Source: Laburnicola sp. R22_1 (Eukaryota > Ascomycota > Dothideomycetes > Pleosporales > Didymosphaeriaceae). Taken from it: a DNA stretch of 64,000 nt. The notes under the pieces were generated by a model, which ran no database searches, was not told the origin of the DNA, and saw only the letters and a list, made by a program, of their open reading frames with translations. The translations under genes and the position numbers were made by a program. Positions 25,005 to 36,148 of this stretch are shown here, one piece after another. The DNA lies in assembly GCA_014281115.1 (NCBI GenBank), contig JACONQ010000019.1, positions 930,001 to 994,000 of the forward strand, in the 5' to 3' direction. Every line of letters starts with the position of its first letter. Within the stretch, counting starts at the first letter, position 1.

Positions 25005-26522
25005 ACGTAGACAAGGTGGAGGGGTACTTACAAAGCGTGTAGCACGTAGTTTACAAGGTGGACTGCGTGTAGCAAAATTAGACACTTCGTTTACTAGGAG
25101 GTGCCCAGGTGATCGGTTTGCTACCCCACCGCAGTGAAAAGCCGACAGGGCACTTAATTGGAGAAGAGCTTGGTACTGCTGTATCGCCAAGGGACCCGTC
25201 GTAGCGAACGCGACGCGACCAAGTACCGGAGAGTTGTATGTTGATCTGATTGCATAGGGGTTTGACAGGCGCTGGATAATTGTTTATGTGCACACGGCCC
25301 AGCACACGTGTAGAAAGGGAGCTCCGCGACTCAAGATATCGCTTGAGACAGCCTTACATCAGCCTTGCTCTTGCGCGGCCCCCTGGGAAGGGTGGATGCA
25401 ATCAACACCTTCCGCGGAGGCATTGTCGTTGAGGTGGGAGTACAGGTGGTCCGTGTTCCTGCACGAAGGCATCGTGCGGAGTCAATCATAAAGAGCCGAA
25501 GTTATATGAACCTCGAAGGGGCCCGTGGTAGAGTTCCTTCGGTGATTAAGTCTAGAAGCACCTGTTTACTTTGCAAGGTGGTTCTCGCGTTCTAGAGCGG
25601 AGCCATCGACGGCAGCCTTATCACCATTCCGGCGCAGCTGTTCTTTCGGTGAACATTTCAATCATGCTTCGTCTGGTGGGTGACGGATATAGCATCAGGA
25701 TGCGCGCAGAAATGAAACGCTCCATCTCGCAGCGTAGCTTACGAGGAGCTCTCAACGGAAGAAACTTCTCCAAGGTGACTATCTGAGCATGTTGCTAGGT
25801 GTTGGCGTTATGCCTCTGATAGCAGCTCAGCGGTGAAGGCGCCGCGTTCCAACATAGTGCAGTAAAACTACGACCCATATCAGGCTGCATGCAGCCAGAC
25901 AGGGCACGGTGTATATGTTCCTTGTTCCACAGATGGGAAGCGTGGTGTCCGGCCCATATACTTCGTGGTAGTCTGCGGTACGATGCGCTGGACACGCTGT
26001 GCAGGCGACATCTTCGAGTTTCTCTTCTTCGGGCTCATTATTTGAACGCCTGTGACTCCACTAGCTTCGGGTAGCCTTTGTTGGTGCGTGTGCTATTGCT
26101 ACCGGTGGTAGGAGCTTAGCTCCCGAGGCGACACTTTCATTTCTTCTTTCGCTAGGCTCTCTGTGCATTCATCCACGTGCCTATTTATCCACGAGTGTGC
26201 TTTTCCAAGTAGCCTCTGCCGCTGCGTATACCGCTAATTCCCATGATAGGAGTTCAGCGGTACAGGCATATGCATGCAATTTGCGCCTGCCAGTCACCTG
26301 TGGGTCTTATTGCAGGTGCAGGCAAGGTTGCCGTCTCGTAATGTTATGTCGCCAGTACGTAGTCGCTTCTGTGCACACCTTTTTTTCCTCCGCCTAGGCT
26401 TCCTCTGTATTTGTGCACGAGTTTAATTTTTCGAATGAACCCTGGGCGGCACGTGTGCCACAGGCGCAAAAATCTCAAGGGCTCACTTAAAGATAGAGCA
26501 AAAAATCAAGATTTTTTTTAGC
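25005..26522. other. Spacer between the two RNA units, diverged repeats
   Basis: About 1.5 kb without a supported gene. Three diverged related blocks are visible near 25790-25845, 26070-26190 and 26205-26420, sharing phrases such as TAGCAGCTCAGCGGTGAAGGC / TAGGAGTTCAGCGGTACAGGC and CTAGGCT(T)CCTCTGT. Confidence 0.4.
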
Positions 26523-26660
26523 AAAAAAAAAACATGTCTCCGCGGAGACAACCACCGGTGTGGTATTCGAACTGCCGACCTAAGCTCACGAGTTAGTATC
26601 TGTTCTTGTATAGTTCCCCTGACCAGGTGCCCGCACCCAACACCTGGCCAGGAGAACTAT
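26523..26660 (-). ncRNA. Hairpin plus tRNA-like RNA unit, copy 2
   Basis: Read on the minus strand. A 20 bp stem (26660-26641 with 26629-26610) closes an 11-nt loop. Its two plus-strand C.A mismatches are both G.U on the minus strand. The core ACAAGAACAGATACTAACTC, GTGAG, CTTAGGTCGGCAGTTCGAAT, ACCACACCGG is about 85-90 percent identical to copy 1, while the hairpin arms are unrelated to copy 1. A terminal perfect stem follows at 26535-26550, then a T10 run (26532-26523). A TATA box sits about 25 nt before the hairpin. Predicted RNA about 138 nt. Confidence 0.6.
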
Positions 26661-26681
26661 GGAGACAATCCTCAATTGTAT

Positions 26682-26692
26682 AATATATATAG
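26682..26692 (-). promoter_or_regulatory. TATA element of RNA unit 2
   Basis: Minus strand CTATATATATT at the same distance from the hairpin as in copy 1. Confidence 0.55.
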
Positions 26693-29600
26693 TCCCTGAA
26701 AAGGGAGCTGGAGGATAGTTGCAACTCGAAAGTAAGGCGGGGCTTGGTGGGCGGACATCGCACGTGGTTGGCACGGCAGACTTTCACGGTGAGCGGCGGC
26801 GTCGAGGCGAGCTACTGTGACAATCACGCAGATCCCAGGGAAGCTTAACAGCTGCGGGCCTCCTTCTACGAGGTAGGAGACTTGAGGGAGTATCTCTTTT
26901 AGGCTTGCTCCCCTTTGTTATGATCTCCTATGCAGGGCAGGTTGGCCCTTCACGAAAGCGTTTATTGCCTCAGGAGATTTGGATAGCTTGAGCAGCCTAG
27001 AGAAAATCCGAAAGCCCCATGCCGGCTTGCCATTTGACCCCCGCGCGTCGCAGGCTTTGGATTCGAAATGGTGTGGTGTTGACGGGGGTTGCTACCGGGC
27101 CCGCTTCGAGTCCTCCACCGCAACGCCACCACACCCCAGCACCAACCCCGCAACAACCCTTCGACGTTTACAAGAAAGCGATGCTGGCGGTATGCAGGGT
27201 GAGTGGCCCTGGGGAGTCTCTTAATCTGCTCACAGAATGCACGACGACATGACATTCACGCGCACGCGTGCTGGCAGCAGCTCCCTGGCCCCCACAACGG
27301 CGACGAAGGCGGCATCCTTGTGGCAGGGTCGATGACATCTATTGGGCCGCATGAGCGTTTCGCGACATACGCATAAGACCTTTGACAGAGGGAGGGCAAA
27401 CTTTGGAACCTCTGCACCCCGCTTCACGACTGCTGTCACTGCTGCCCCTGCTGCCACCGGGAGAGCACACCGCCTTCACGCCATCGGCGGAGACTAATAG
27501 GCCCAGGAGATCATAAACTGTCGCGAAGAGCCCTAAGTCGACGGCTTGCATCCATCCATTCGGCCGTACTCGCAGCGTGAAGCGAACCACGACGCATTTT
27601 CTCGCCTTGGAATGCCACGCGCCACAATGATAGACGCGAACCGCGCCAACGCCGGAGCCGAACATGGGTGACCAGTAGAAGACCATACTGCTTCTAGAGG
27701 GACCAGACACAGGGATCAGCAGCTACTGCAGTCTGCTGGGCCACCACAAATGAGGTCCCTATTCGGGCGGAAGACAATAGGCGGATGCGGAAGCTGACGA
27801 TCGGCGTCGGCAGCGCAGCACACAAGTTTGCTGCAATACGTTTCCAAACTCTGGCAAACGATACTGCAGGCCGCGCAGGCAAATAAGGGGCGCGAATAGG
27901 ATATGATGCTTGCCCATATCATGCAGCATAATTACAGCGCGCGAGGAACTCGGACGATTTTTCCCTATAAGCATCGGAACCCAGGCGGAATGCATCGGCG
28001 AACGGTCTGCACGGCGATGATATGAATCGGGCTCCTCAGGTTTATACCCCACGACATGCTAGGATGGACGGTGTTGAGAGCAGAGCCGGCGAGACATAAT
28101 GCAAGGCTAAGGAGACATGACATATCTTGACGCAGGCGCAATTTTTGGCATACGAGGAGCGCCCAGACGAAATGAATGCCGGCTTAGAAGTGCACTCGAC
28201 AACCGCATGCGCCCAAAGAACGTCGCTCCATGCGCGGACAACAACCAAGCATATAATGCTAGAGGCAACGTTGGATCTCCCAGGCAAACTCTGCCGGCAC
28301 CATGCGGCGTAACCGCGCCGGGTGTGATAATCGAGAATGTGCTGAAGAAGCTTGAACTTGGCACAAGGTGTGGCGTCGTACCAACCGGCCGCATTAGCGA
28401 CAGGGCAAGATGCGTTCCATCAGATGAGATAGCGAAATCGGAAACACCACGAGAGTACTAAGAGGGCTGGGGCATCCCATGCGCAGCGATTCCTTCGACA
28501 GGGACCCTGACCGGAAAGAAACAGAACGACGAGTGACAGGGTCACCGATGCCTGCAGGGGGGTTCCAATCCGGAATACAGGCTATCCAAGTGGTTGACTG
28601 AGACCCAGAGGAGGATATCCGGATTATAACTTATGATGATACCTCATGGTCATGCCAAATGGCAATCTCCCAACTCGGTTCCAGGAAGGCCAGGCGATGG
28701 TCCGATACATATCTCTTGACGATGGATCTTCACCAGACTCTCTAACGCGCTCATCATGCCGCACCTCGATGGAACGGCGGATCCCTTTGACATGGCATCA
28801 ATGTGTGCCTTCGATTCGATGAGGTCAGGCAAAGTCGGGATCAGCACATATCAGACCAAGAAATGCATGCAAAATTCACCAATGCATACATTTGGATGAG
28901 GCTAGTTTGCCGATTGGTAGGCATTCCTACAAGGTGTTGCAAAATCTTGCGGATACGAGCTCGAGGTTGTGACGAAAGTTGTCCGCAGATACTTGAGACA
29001 TTCTGCGAGCCGGGAATCGAACGATATCGATGCTCAAATGTTGCGTCTACTGGGACTTTATCTGTTTGGAGCCCGGATAGATGCGCGCTCGATCTTTGAG
29101 AGTTCGTCTTCTGTCAGTCACGTGACGGTGTATTATCCATAGATCCAAGGTTACCAAGCAACAGACGTGGCGACCAACAGGTTAGTTAGCGAGATACCCG
29201 TATAGGGCGGAGCCGGAATTTTTAGCAACAGGATCACCTTGCTCCTTGATAACCACAGGAAGGATGGGCTGCGGTTATTTGGACCCTCTTCCGCTTGTAT
29301 CGCTTTGTCGGTATTGTTTCGTTATGAAGAGCCGGAGAGTGACCTTTTGGCACGAGACTTAGGAGGGTCCACGTCTTGTTCGTTCGGATCCAGAAGGAAC
29401 CACACGTCCCATATGAGCCGTAACCTTTAAGGCCACATCGTCGTAGGTCGTTGCAAAAGGAGGTAACAAGTAAATCTTGACCAATTAGACGTAAAAATCA
29501 ACGGGACCTGAGCACGCGAAGTATCAGGCAATGTCCATCGTTGTCAAAAACTCAAAATCCACGAGCAATAACGAGCCCTCCTATTGAGTCGGACACAACC

Positions 29601-32600
29601 ACACACGCGACCAAAGGACCCTCGTCATCGGTATGCTGTTCATCTATCCCTGCAGCATGAATTAGCTATATGCTCAGTTGATCTCTGCATCATGGGTGGT
29701 AATGGCAAGCAATTGTGGCTCAGACAGTTAAGTCATCGCACATTGAATCCCACAAGAACTTCCGGGGTTCCTGTACAGAGTATCTGGTGGGATGACACTT
29801 GGGCTGATTAGACCACAAATGGTCCCAGTCATCATTACCAGCGTGCTTTGGGAGGGAGGGGAGGCACTTACGTGGAGTTGTATAGCCGCAGACAAGGCGG
29901 CACTACCACCTCGCAGGAGAGAGTGTAGCTCTGACGACGGCGCGCAATCGTTCGCCGGTAGCAAGTTGCATTGAAGGACAACTTGTCCGAAACCACCGTA
30001 TCGCCAGGTACAATTGCCAAGTACACTGTCGGGTTGTTTACACTTGGCTGCTCTGTGGCATGTGTGTTCCCAAAGTCCGGACACTCCGAAGTACGATATG
30101 GCCAACAACATTCGACGTATCGCAACTCCGCTCGTCCTAAGTCCGGCAAGATCGTCCGCCTTTATAAATTCTTCTTTTGCGCACTCGTGACACCCAAGTC
30201 ACTGTGCTTATCGTTCCAAGTCCGGATTGAGGCCATCTGGCTCGGCCATGAACCGAACTGAATCCAGTGCCGCAGGGAGTTATGAATAGCAAAGACGCGC
30301 ATTCCGAACACGTTGGCATCGCAGGGTATCAGATGCGAGCCGGGATGGTGCGCGTGCCAAGTTCTCGGAGAGGCTATCTGCGGAAGCTCGCCTCGTCTTC
30401 TGGTCCTGCAGCCAAATCGAATGACGGCCTTGCCTTTGGAGCAGCAGAGCCCGTCGCGAGTGGGGTGCCAACTTCCAATCTTTCGATGGTGTCTTGGTGT
30501 AGCGCATGAGAAAGACGAAGCCCACATTGGTTTCGAAGCCTGCTCTGCGTACTTTGATGGCTGGCTTCCCGATATCCTTGGCTATTATGCCCAATGGGTA
30601 TGCTTCTTTGCTTTGACTGTTGCACCCTGTGGACCAGGTGAGACACGTCGGGAATTGGCGTACGGGATCGCGGAGGTGCGGCCGGCGAGGCAATTGGTTG
30701 GGAAAGCCGAAGAAGACGCAGAAGAAACGCGCGTCAGCCCTATTGTTCTATGTTAAGGATGATGAGGAGCGGACCTGTTGTGCGAGTATGTGCGTGCCAG
30801 GATGTCGCAAATGCGCCTGTTCCAATAGACATGGCACGCCGCCTGCAGCAGACAGATGCGTGTACTGAGTATTAAGGGATGCGCACCCTCAAGCTTTCGC
30901 TCAATCCAAAGGCTGTACACATGTCAACACCAAAGGCATCCGGTCGCGCTTGCCCAATTGTACGAGGGGTACCTACCACTCTGTCGCTGGAAGCGCCATA
31001 TGCCCCTGCTGTAAATTCTCTCTGTGCAGCACAATTTCTGCGCTTGAGTATGTTGTTGTTGTTGTTGTTGCCTGTCTCGAGCTCGCTGTCGTGCGAAAGG
31101 GCTCGCCAATGCAGGCCTCGTGGATACAAGAGGGGTGCCGTCGCTGTCGCCGCTCGAGGGCTCCACGTGTCCCTGCTGTAAGCCGTCTCCGCGCAGGGCA
31201 GTTTCTGCGTCTGAGTATGTTGTTGCTGTTGTCTGTCTCGAGCTCGCCGACGTGCGAAGAGGCGCGCGAATGCAGGAGGGGTCCCGACAGCATCGCTGCT
31301 TGAGGGCGCGACCGCTGCCACCAACCCTCTGCCTGCCACTCTCAGTTCCTGCTGAGAATATCTTGACACGTATCTCGAGCTCCGGAAGCTCGCTGGCATG
31401 CTCGGATGCAGCTCTGGAGGAAGGAGGGGCTGCTGTCGCCGTTCGCGGGATGCCGGAGGGGCTGCATTGCGGCGGAAGGCGCGGGCTGCCAGATTAGCAG
31501 GAGCGACTCTCACTTACGAAAAGAAGCTGCGCACCATGGGGATCGGATGCACTCGCTCGTACAATTATACGGCACGAGTATCCCGCACCAGGGCGGGTCG
31601 AAGATGTTGCGCCGTGGTGGTGGTGTTGGCGGAGAGGCTGGCAGGGTAAGGGGGGAGCGTGAGGCGGAGAAAGCACCCCCACCACGGCTGTCACTCCAAG
31701 CGCACATAGCATCGAGCATCATGGCATCCAAGGGAGCGGCATCTCAGAGAGCAGCTGCGCGACATGCCATGGTTGATGCAGACTCCCGAGGAGGAGCTTT
31801 GGGCGGGGTTCCTGCATCACTGGACTGGCAGGGCACAGGGGATCGACGGCGCAGCTCTTCGGCCCGAATCCAACACCAACGGAGATGCCCGCCATCAACT
31901 GCATGCCTACTACAAAGCGAGAACTCGAACCGCCACGGTTATGGGCATCGCTATGGCTACATCTCAGATGCCGCATAGGCACACAGACTACAGTGCACGC
32001 GGACGAGCAAGGGCAACATGCTCTCACTACCAGCAATCAGCCGCCTAGGCATGTGCATCCCGAGAGCGTTCCGCCATCATGCCGCTGACCGATGCAAACA
32101 GAATTCCTTTCTCACCTTCACAGCAGTAGCCAATAGTGGGCCTAGACGCTCATCAAGAATAGATTCTTTCTCCCAAGCCTTGCCCAATTGGTCCCTCTGC
32201 TCCTGTGATGACCCTTGTTGTTGCCTTCGGAGCCGTCTTCACCGTCCAGTGCCCAGCCGACCCGTGCTTTTGCCCTTGTCAGCCTTATCCGCACCTTCCC
32301 CATCACATCGCTCCCCGACTCTGCCCACTGACCTCAACACCAACAGCAATAGCTTCGCCCTCGACACCAGCATCTTCTCCTCATCTACCGCTACGCAGCC
32401 TCGTGCATATCACGCTGGACGTCGTTTTCCCTGCTGTGTGCATCGCTGTGTCAGGGGCTCATCGCTCGCGATACGCGCTGCGCTCATCCGCACCTCATCT
32501 GCTAACCGCCAACGTGCCAGGCTAACACTAGATGCGGTGAAGTCGATTCAGTCGGGATCGCAACGTGGCCTTCCTCTATTATATTTCTCTTATTCTCTTC

Positions 32601-33907
32601 TCCCGTCTCCTCCCACCCTTTCGCCAACCTTCACACCGACGTCCAACGATCCATTTTCCACCTTGGATGATCCCGTCGCCATAGCTCGATCGCCCTACAG
32701 AGACGACCCCGCCGTCCAAGTCTCCTGAATCCTCTGGCGTCTTCGTCCAGCGTAACCACAGCACGGCCGCAGTACACCGCAATGGCAGACGCCGGGGCAT
32801 CTGGCTTCCAAAACGTACTTATGGCCCATCTTCACTTAACCCACAACATACCGCCACAAGACACATCTACTCACATGCTCAGGGGACAGTTGTTATCATG
32901 GGGCCGTATGACCATGTGCCCCGTGCAACTACATACACGGGACTACTACCGTTTGCCGAATGTTCGGCTCGCGTGCTCACGTTGCACAGACCCAATTCGT
33001 GACCATAGCGCTTCACGGCACATGGACCAACAATCGCCAATACTAGCCGGCTGAATCATTTTGCTCCTGTGCATCATGACGAGGGTCTCTTCTTACTTAC
33101 ACGTAGCTTGTTTGAAAAGCAAGATACCGCCCAAGTTTAACACACTTACAGCTAGAAGAGTCGAAAGCCTTCATCATCTATCATCTATGTGCCTTCAGTT
33201 ACAGACATAGCACACTCGGCTTGCACGGTTTATCTTTCAATGCAATGCAAGGAGATCACCATGGGAAACCCTATCCAATCAGGAATTCATCCTACATACT
33301 ACCACGGGCTGAATATGGAGGGCTTATCCGGTGCCCAGAACCAAGGGAGAGAACTGGATAAAGGTACCGTAGGCTCAGGGGCACCCGCTCTGTGTTCAAA
33401 AGCTATCAATTCAGGGCGTCCCTGCAGCCCTCTCCCAGTCCCGAACAGGATTTATCACCTGTATGACTTCCACGCCAGTCGGCCTTGTCATTACCATACA
33501 GCTTCGATGGAGAAGCATTGCGAACGTAAGAATTTCGGGCTGCGCCACCACACGACATTTGCAAGCGCTATGCACTTCGAGTGTCGACCAGCTATCATGC
33601 TTTTACGCCCAAAGCCTCAGCAGCGTGCTTACCACGTCATCCTAAGAGCTGGCAGAAGAGTTACAAAACGTGGTTCTACCTGTCTACCGGAGTTCCTCTC
33701 AATTTTTGTGCTTGCAAGAAGAATCTATCGCACAGAGTACTTGCTCTGCACGTCACTCCTGGACATTTCAAGCCATTGTCGTGTCGTGCGCTACTTCAAG
33801 ATATTCATACCATGTCAACAAACAGATTCGGTTTATCGTGGCGTCAGTCCTCGTTATAACGGAGGCCGAATAGCTACATTGACCTCAATGTCTCAAGACT
33901 CCTACAG
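26693..33907. other. Large gene-poor interval
   Basis: About 7.2 kb with dozens of 60-240 codon frames on both strands, none carrying a motif, signal peptide or splice pattern that I can defend. The longest (32018-32728 and 33189-33911, plus) are Ser/Pro-rich or compositionally mixed. Base composition looks ordinary, so this is not a RIP-damaged block. A CT-rich run near 32577-32660 could mark a transcription start for the long leader downstream. Confidence 0.4.
30964..31420. repeat. Diverged tandem repeat, ~150-165 bp units
   Basis: Unit 1 (30964-31129) and unit 2 (31130-31275) share, in order, GAGGGGT, CCCTGCTGTAA, TTTCTGCG, TGAGTATGTTGTTG, TGTCTCGAGCTCGC, CGTGCGAA and AATGCAG. A third, weaker unit begins at 31276. 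Each of the first two contains a short GTT microsatellite, read as poly-Gln or poly-Asn on the minus strand. Confidence 0.75.
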
Positions 33908-36148
33908 GTAAGTGATTCATTCATTCATTCATTTCATATCCGTTTATGGTTAGACTTAACCCTTTACAGATTATGAGACTTAACAGCACAACCAAAGTCT
34001 AACAGCCAAAGTACATAAGAAAAAGGGCGCGATTGGGATTGACCACAGTAGGGACTGTACTGTGTAAAACTCAACGGATCTGCATCGAAGTTCTCCTACA
34101 GGTAAGTGCCCTTTCAAATCTCTTTCCTCTTTCTCCCTCTCCCCTCCTCTCCCTCTCCCCTCCTCTCCCTCTCCCCTCCTCTCCCTCTCTCTTTATATCG
34201 GGATAAGGCTACACTCTTGTCTTATCTCGCGGTATATCTTGCATACTCCGTTTTCTTACACTATCGGCCCTGGGCATCAGAGCATGTGGTTATACCATAG
34301 CATCTCCCCGTCTTTGTTGGTTCCAAGAGCTCGCTTTACTATCAGGCCCTCATCGTCTCGCTGGCACGCGAAATTATCTTGGATAATGCCATACACAATA
34401 GGTATATCACAAAGCCCCTCACTATCCAGGGTAAGTCTCTCTCGGCAGACTTTCACTCTCTCAGCACACTGTCACCACCCATGTAAGTTTCAGTCGACCT
34501 TTTCTTTCACACTACAACTCTCCAATCCTCGGGATAGAACCCCAATCTCCTGGCAACCACGCTTCTGTCCGCATGTTCCTTGGTAAGTATATCAAAGAAC
34601 CCCGACGCCGGCTGCTCGGCTCGTCCAATGTACAACAATCCGGAGACGTGTACACAAGTTCAAAGACCAACGAAAAGAGTTCCTCCTATCAAAGGACCCC
34701 GCCGCCGGTGCTCAGCATACCAGATACCAACGACGAGCTTGACAAAGGTCACCGCCGTACCTGATCCGGCGTCACCCACTCTATCAACCCCCTGTTGGTA
34801 GACCTGCCGTCACCGCACTCGTTTAGCCATAACATTACTTCCTACATCGTATTGCAGACGGGTGAAGGACGAAATGGTATATCCTATATGCCAATCCATA
34901 CGTCATGTAATCTTACGTGAGGCTTTGCCTTTCCAAGAGAACCCTACCAAGCGTGGTCACAAGTAAGTTCAGTCGAAGAGACTATCAGTCAACATATCGT
35001 CTGGACAACAGGGCAACAGTTTACGATTCACCTTCGTCCCACGGCGGTCGCTTCGAAAATAGCAAATGCCTTTGAGATAACGGCTGCTACTTGCGAAACG
35101 CACTCTCTCGCCGCACCTGCTTCTTGATGCTCCAGCGGTACGTACGGGGTTAAATCAAGATCGATATATCACCCTAGTCGTTGCCTACATAAATCCTAGG
35201 ACTATCTCTCTATCAGGCGACGAGGGTTCTCCTCTACGTCCATGGGCTGCACTAGACCGCACAGCCGGGCACGCAACGTCCGTCACTCACTTACCTCCCT
35301 CGACCGCTCGCCTCCGCAAGCGTACCCTAACTGCTCTATCCCTGTCAACCTGATCCTGCTTCACGCCCTGTTTCGGGGACCGCCGTCCCTCGCCGCCAAA
35401 GTTGCTCGTAGCCGCCGCTCTTGATGAATCAGGTAGAGCTCTGGGTATTTGCCTTACAAGAGCCTTGCGGGCTATTTGGCCCTGCTGCCGGACATACAAG
35501 TCTCCTTCACCCGTGATACCCCTCTCGGTGGCCCTAGCTTGGCTTGACCAGGTGACTCAGCCTTGGCGTTTGCAACGACGGTAACTACAACGACGGCCAC
35601 GGCGACTCTTGTTCACCACGGAGCCCTACCTCCCTAGGAGTATATAAGCACTTGATCCCCCCCGCCTCCTCGACCTGCATATTCTATCCTCAATTCTCAT
35701 CGTTTGTGGTACGTACCTTCCTATCAAGCATCTTCTGCCTGCGTTGTCTTCGGATAGTCTGGCGAGTCGTACACTTCCCTCATACACTTTTGGGCTTCTG
35801 CCTGTACCTGTGCGACTTCTATGCATTCAGCTCGCTTTGCTTACCCACCCACCTCCGAAGCCTTACGAATAGCCAGCGTTAACGTAGCAGCAGAGAGCAT
35901 CTTATTCTTCATCCCTTATACGCTCTGTCTCGTGTGAGCGTCCGACTAAGAAGGCTCAATCTGCCCTTTCAGGCGTTGCCTAATTCCGAGGTAGGTCAAG
36001 GGACAGGCTGTGCCATCGGCTTGCATTCTAATCAATTGCAGTCCCGCAACAGCATCTGCCGCTCCGTGCCACCCTCCACATAACACTCGACGTCCCCACT
36101 CACAAAAGTCCAACTTATATCGTCTGCGGTGTTTCACGAGCGATTAGC
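33908..36148 (+). promoter_or_regulatory. Probable long spliced 5' leader
   Basis: Upstream of the 946-residue gene there are at least six consensus GTAAGT donors on the plus strand within about 1.1 kb (33908, 34101, 34428, 34483, 34573, 34963). The first pairs well with a polypyrimidine acceptor CCTTTACAG at 33969, giving a 62 nt intron. The segment has no convincing long frame, as expected of a transcribed leader with small upstream ORFs. Transcription is inferred from the splice signals only. Confidence 0.45.
34135..34182 (+). repeat. CT-rich tandem repeat, 3 x 16 bp
   Basis: Three perfect copies of CCCTCTCCCCTCCTCT directly downstream of a consensus splice donor at 34101, inside a longer pyrimidine tract. 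Confidence 0.9.

Noticed and set aside
32018..32728. 236-codon Ser/Pro-rich plus frame
   Set aside because: Low-complexity composition, overlapping open frames and no domain; more likely a CT-rich leader or promoter than a protein.
33189..33911. 240-codon plus frame ending at the first leader splice donor
   Set aside because: Codon content and amino-acid pattern look random, with no motif; treated as upstream leader.
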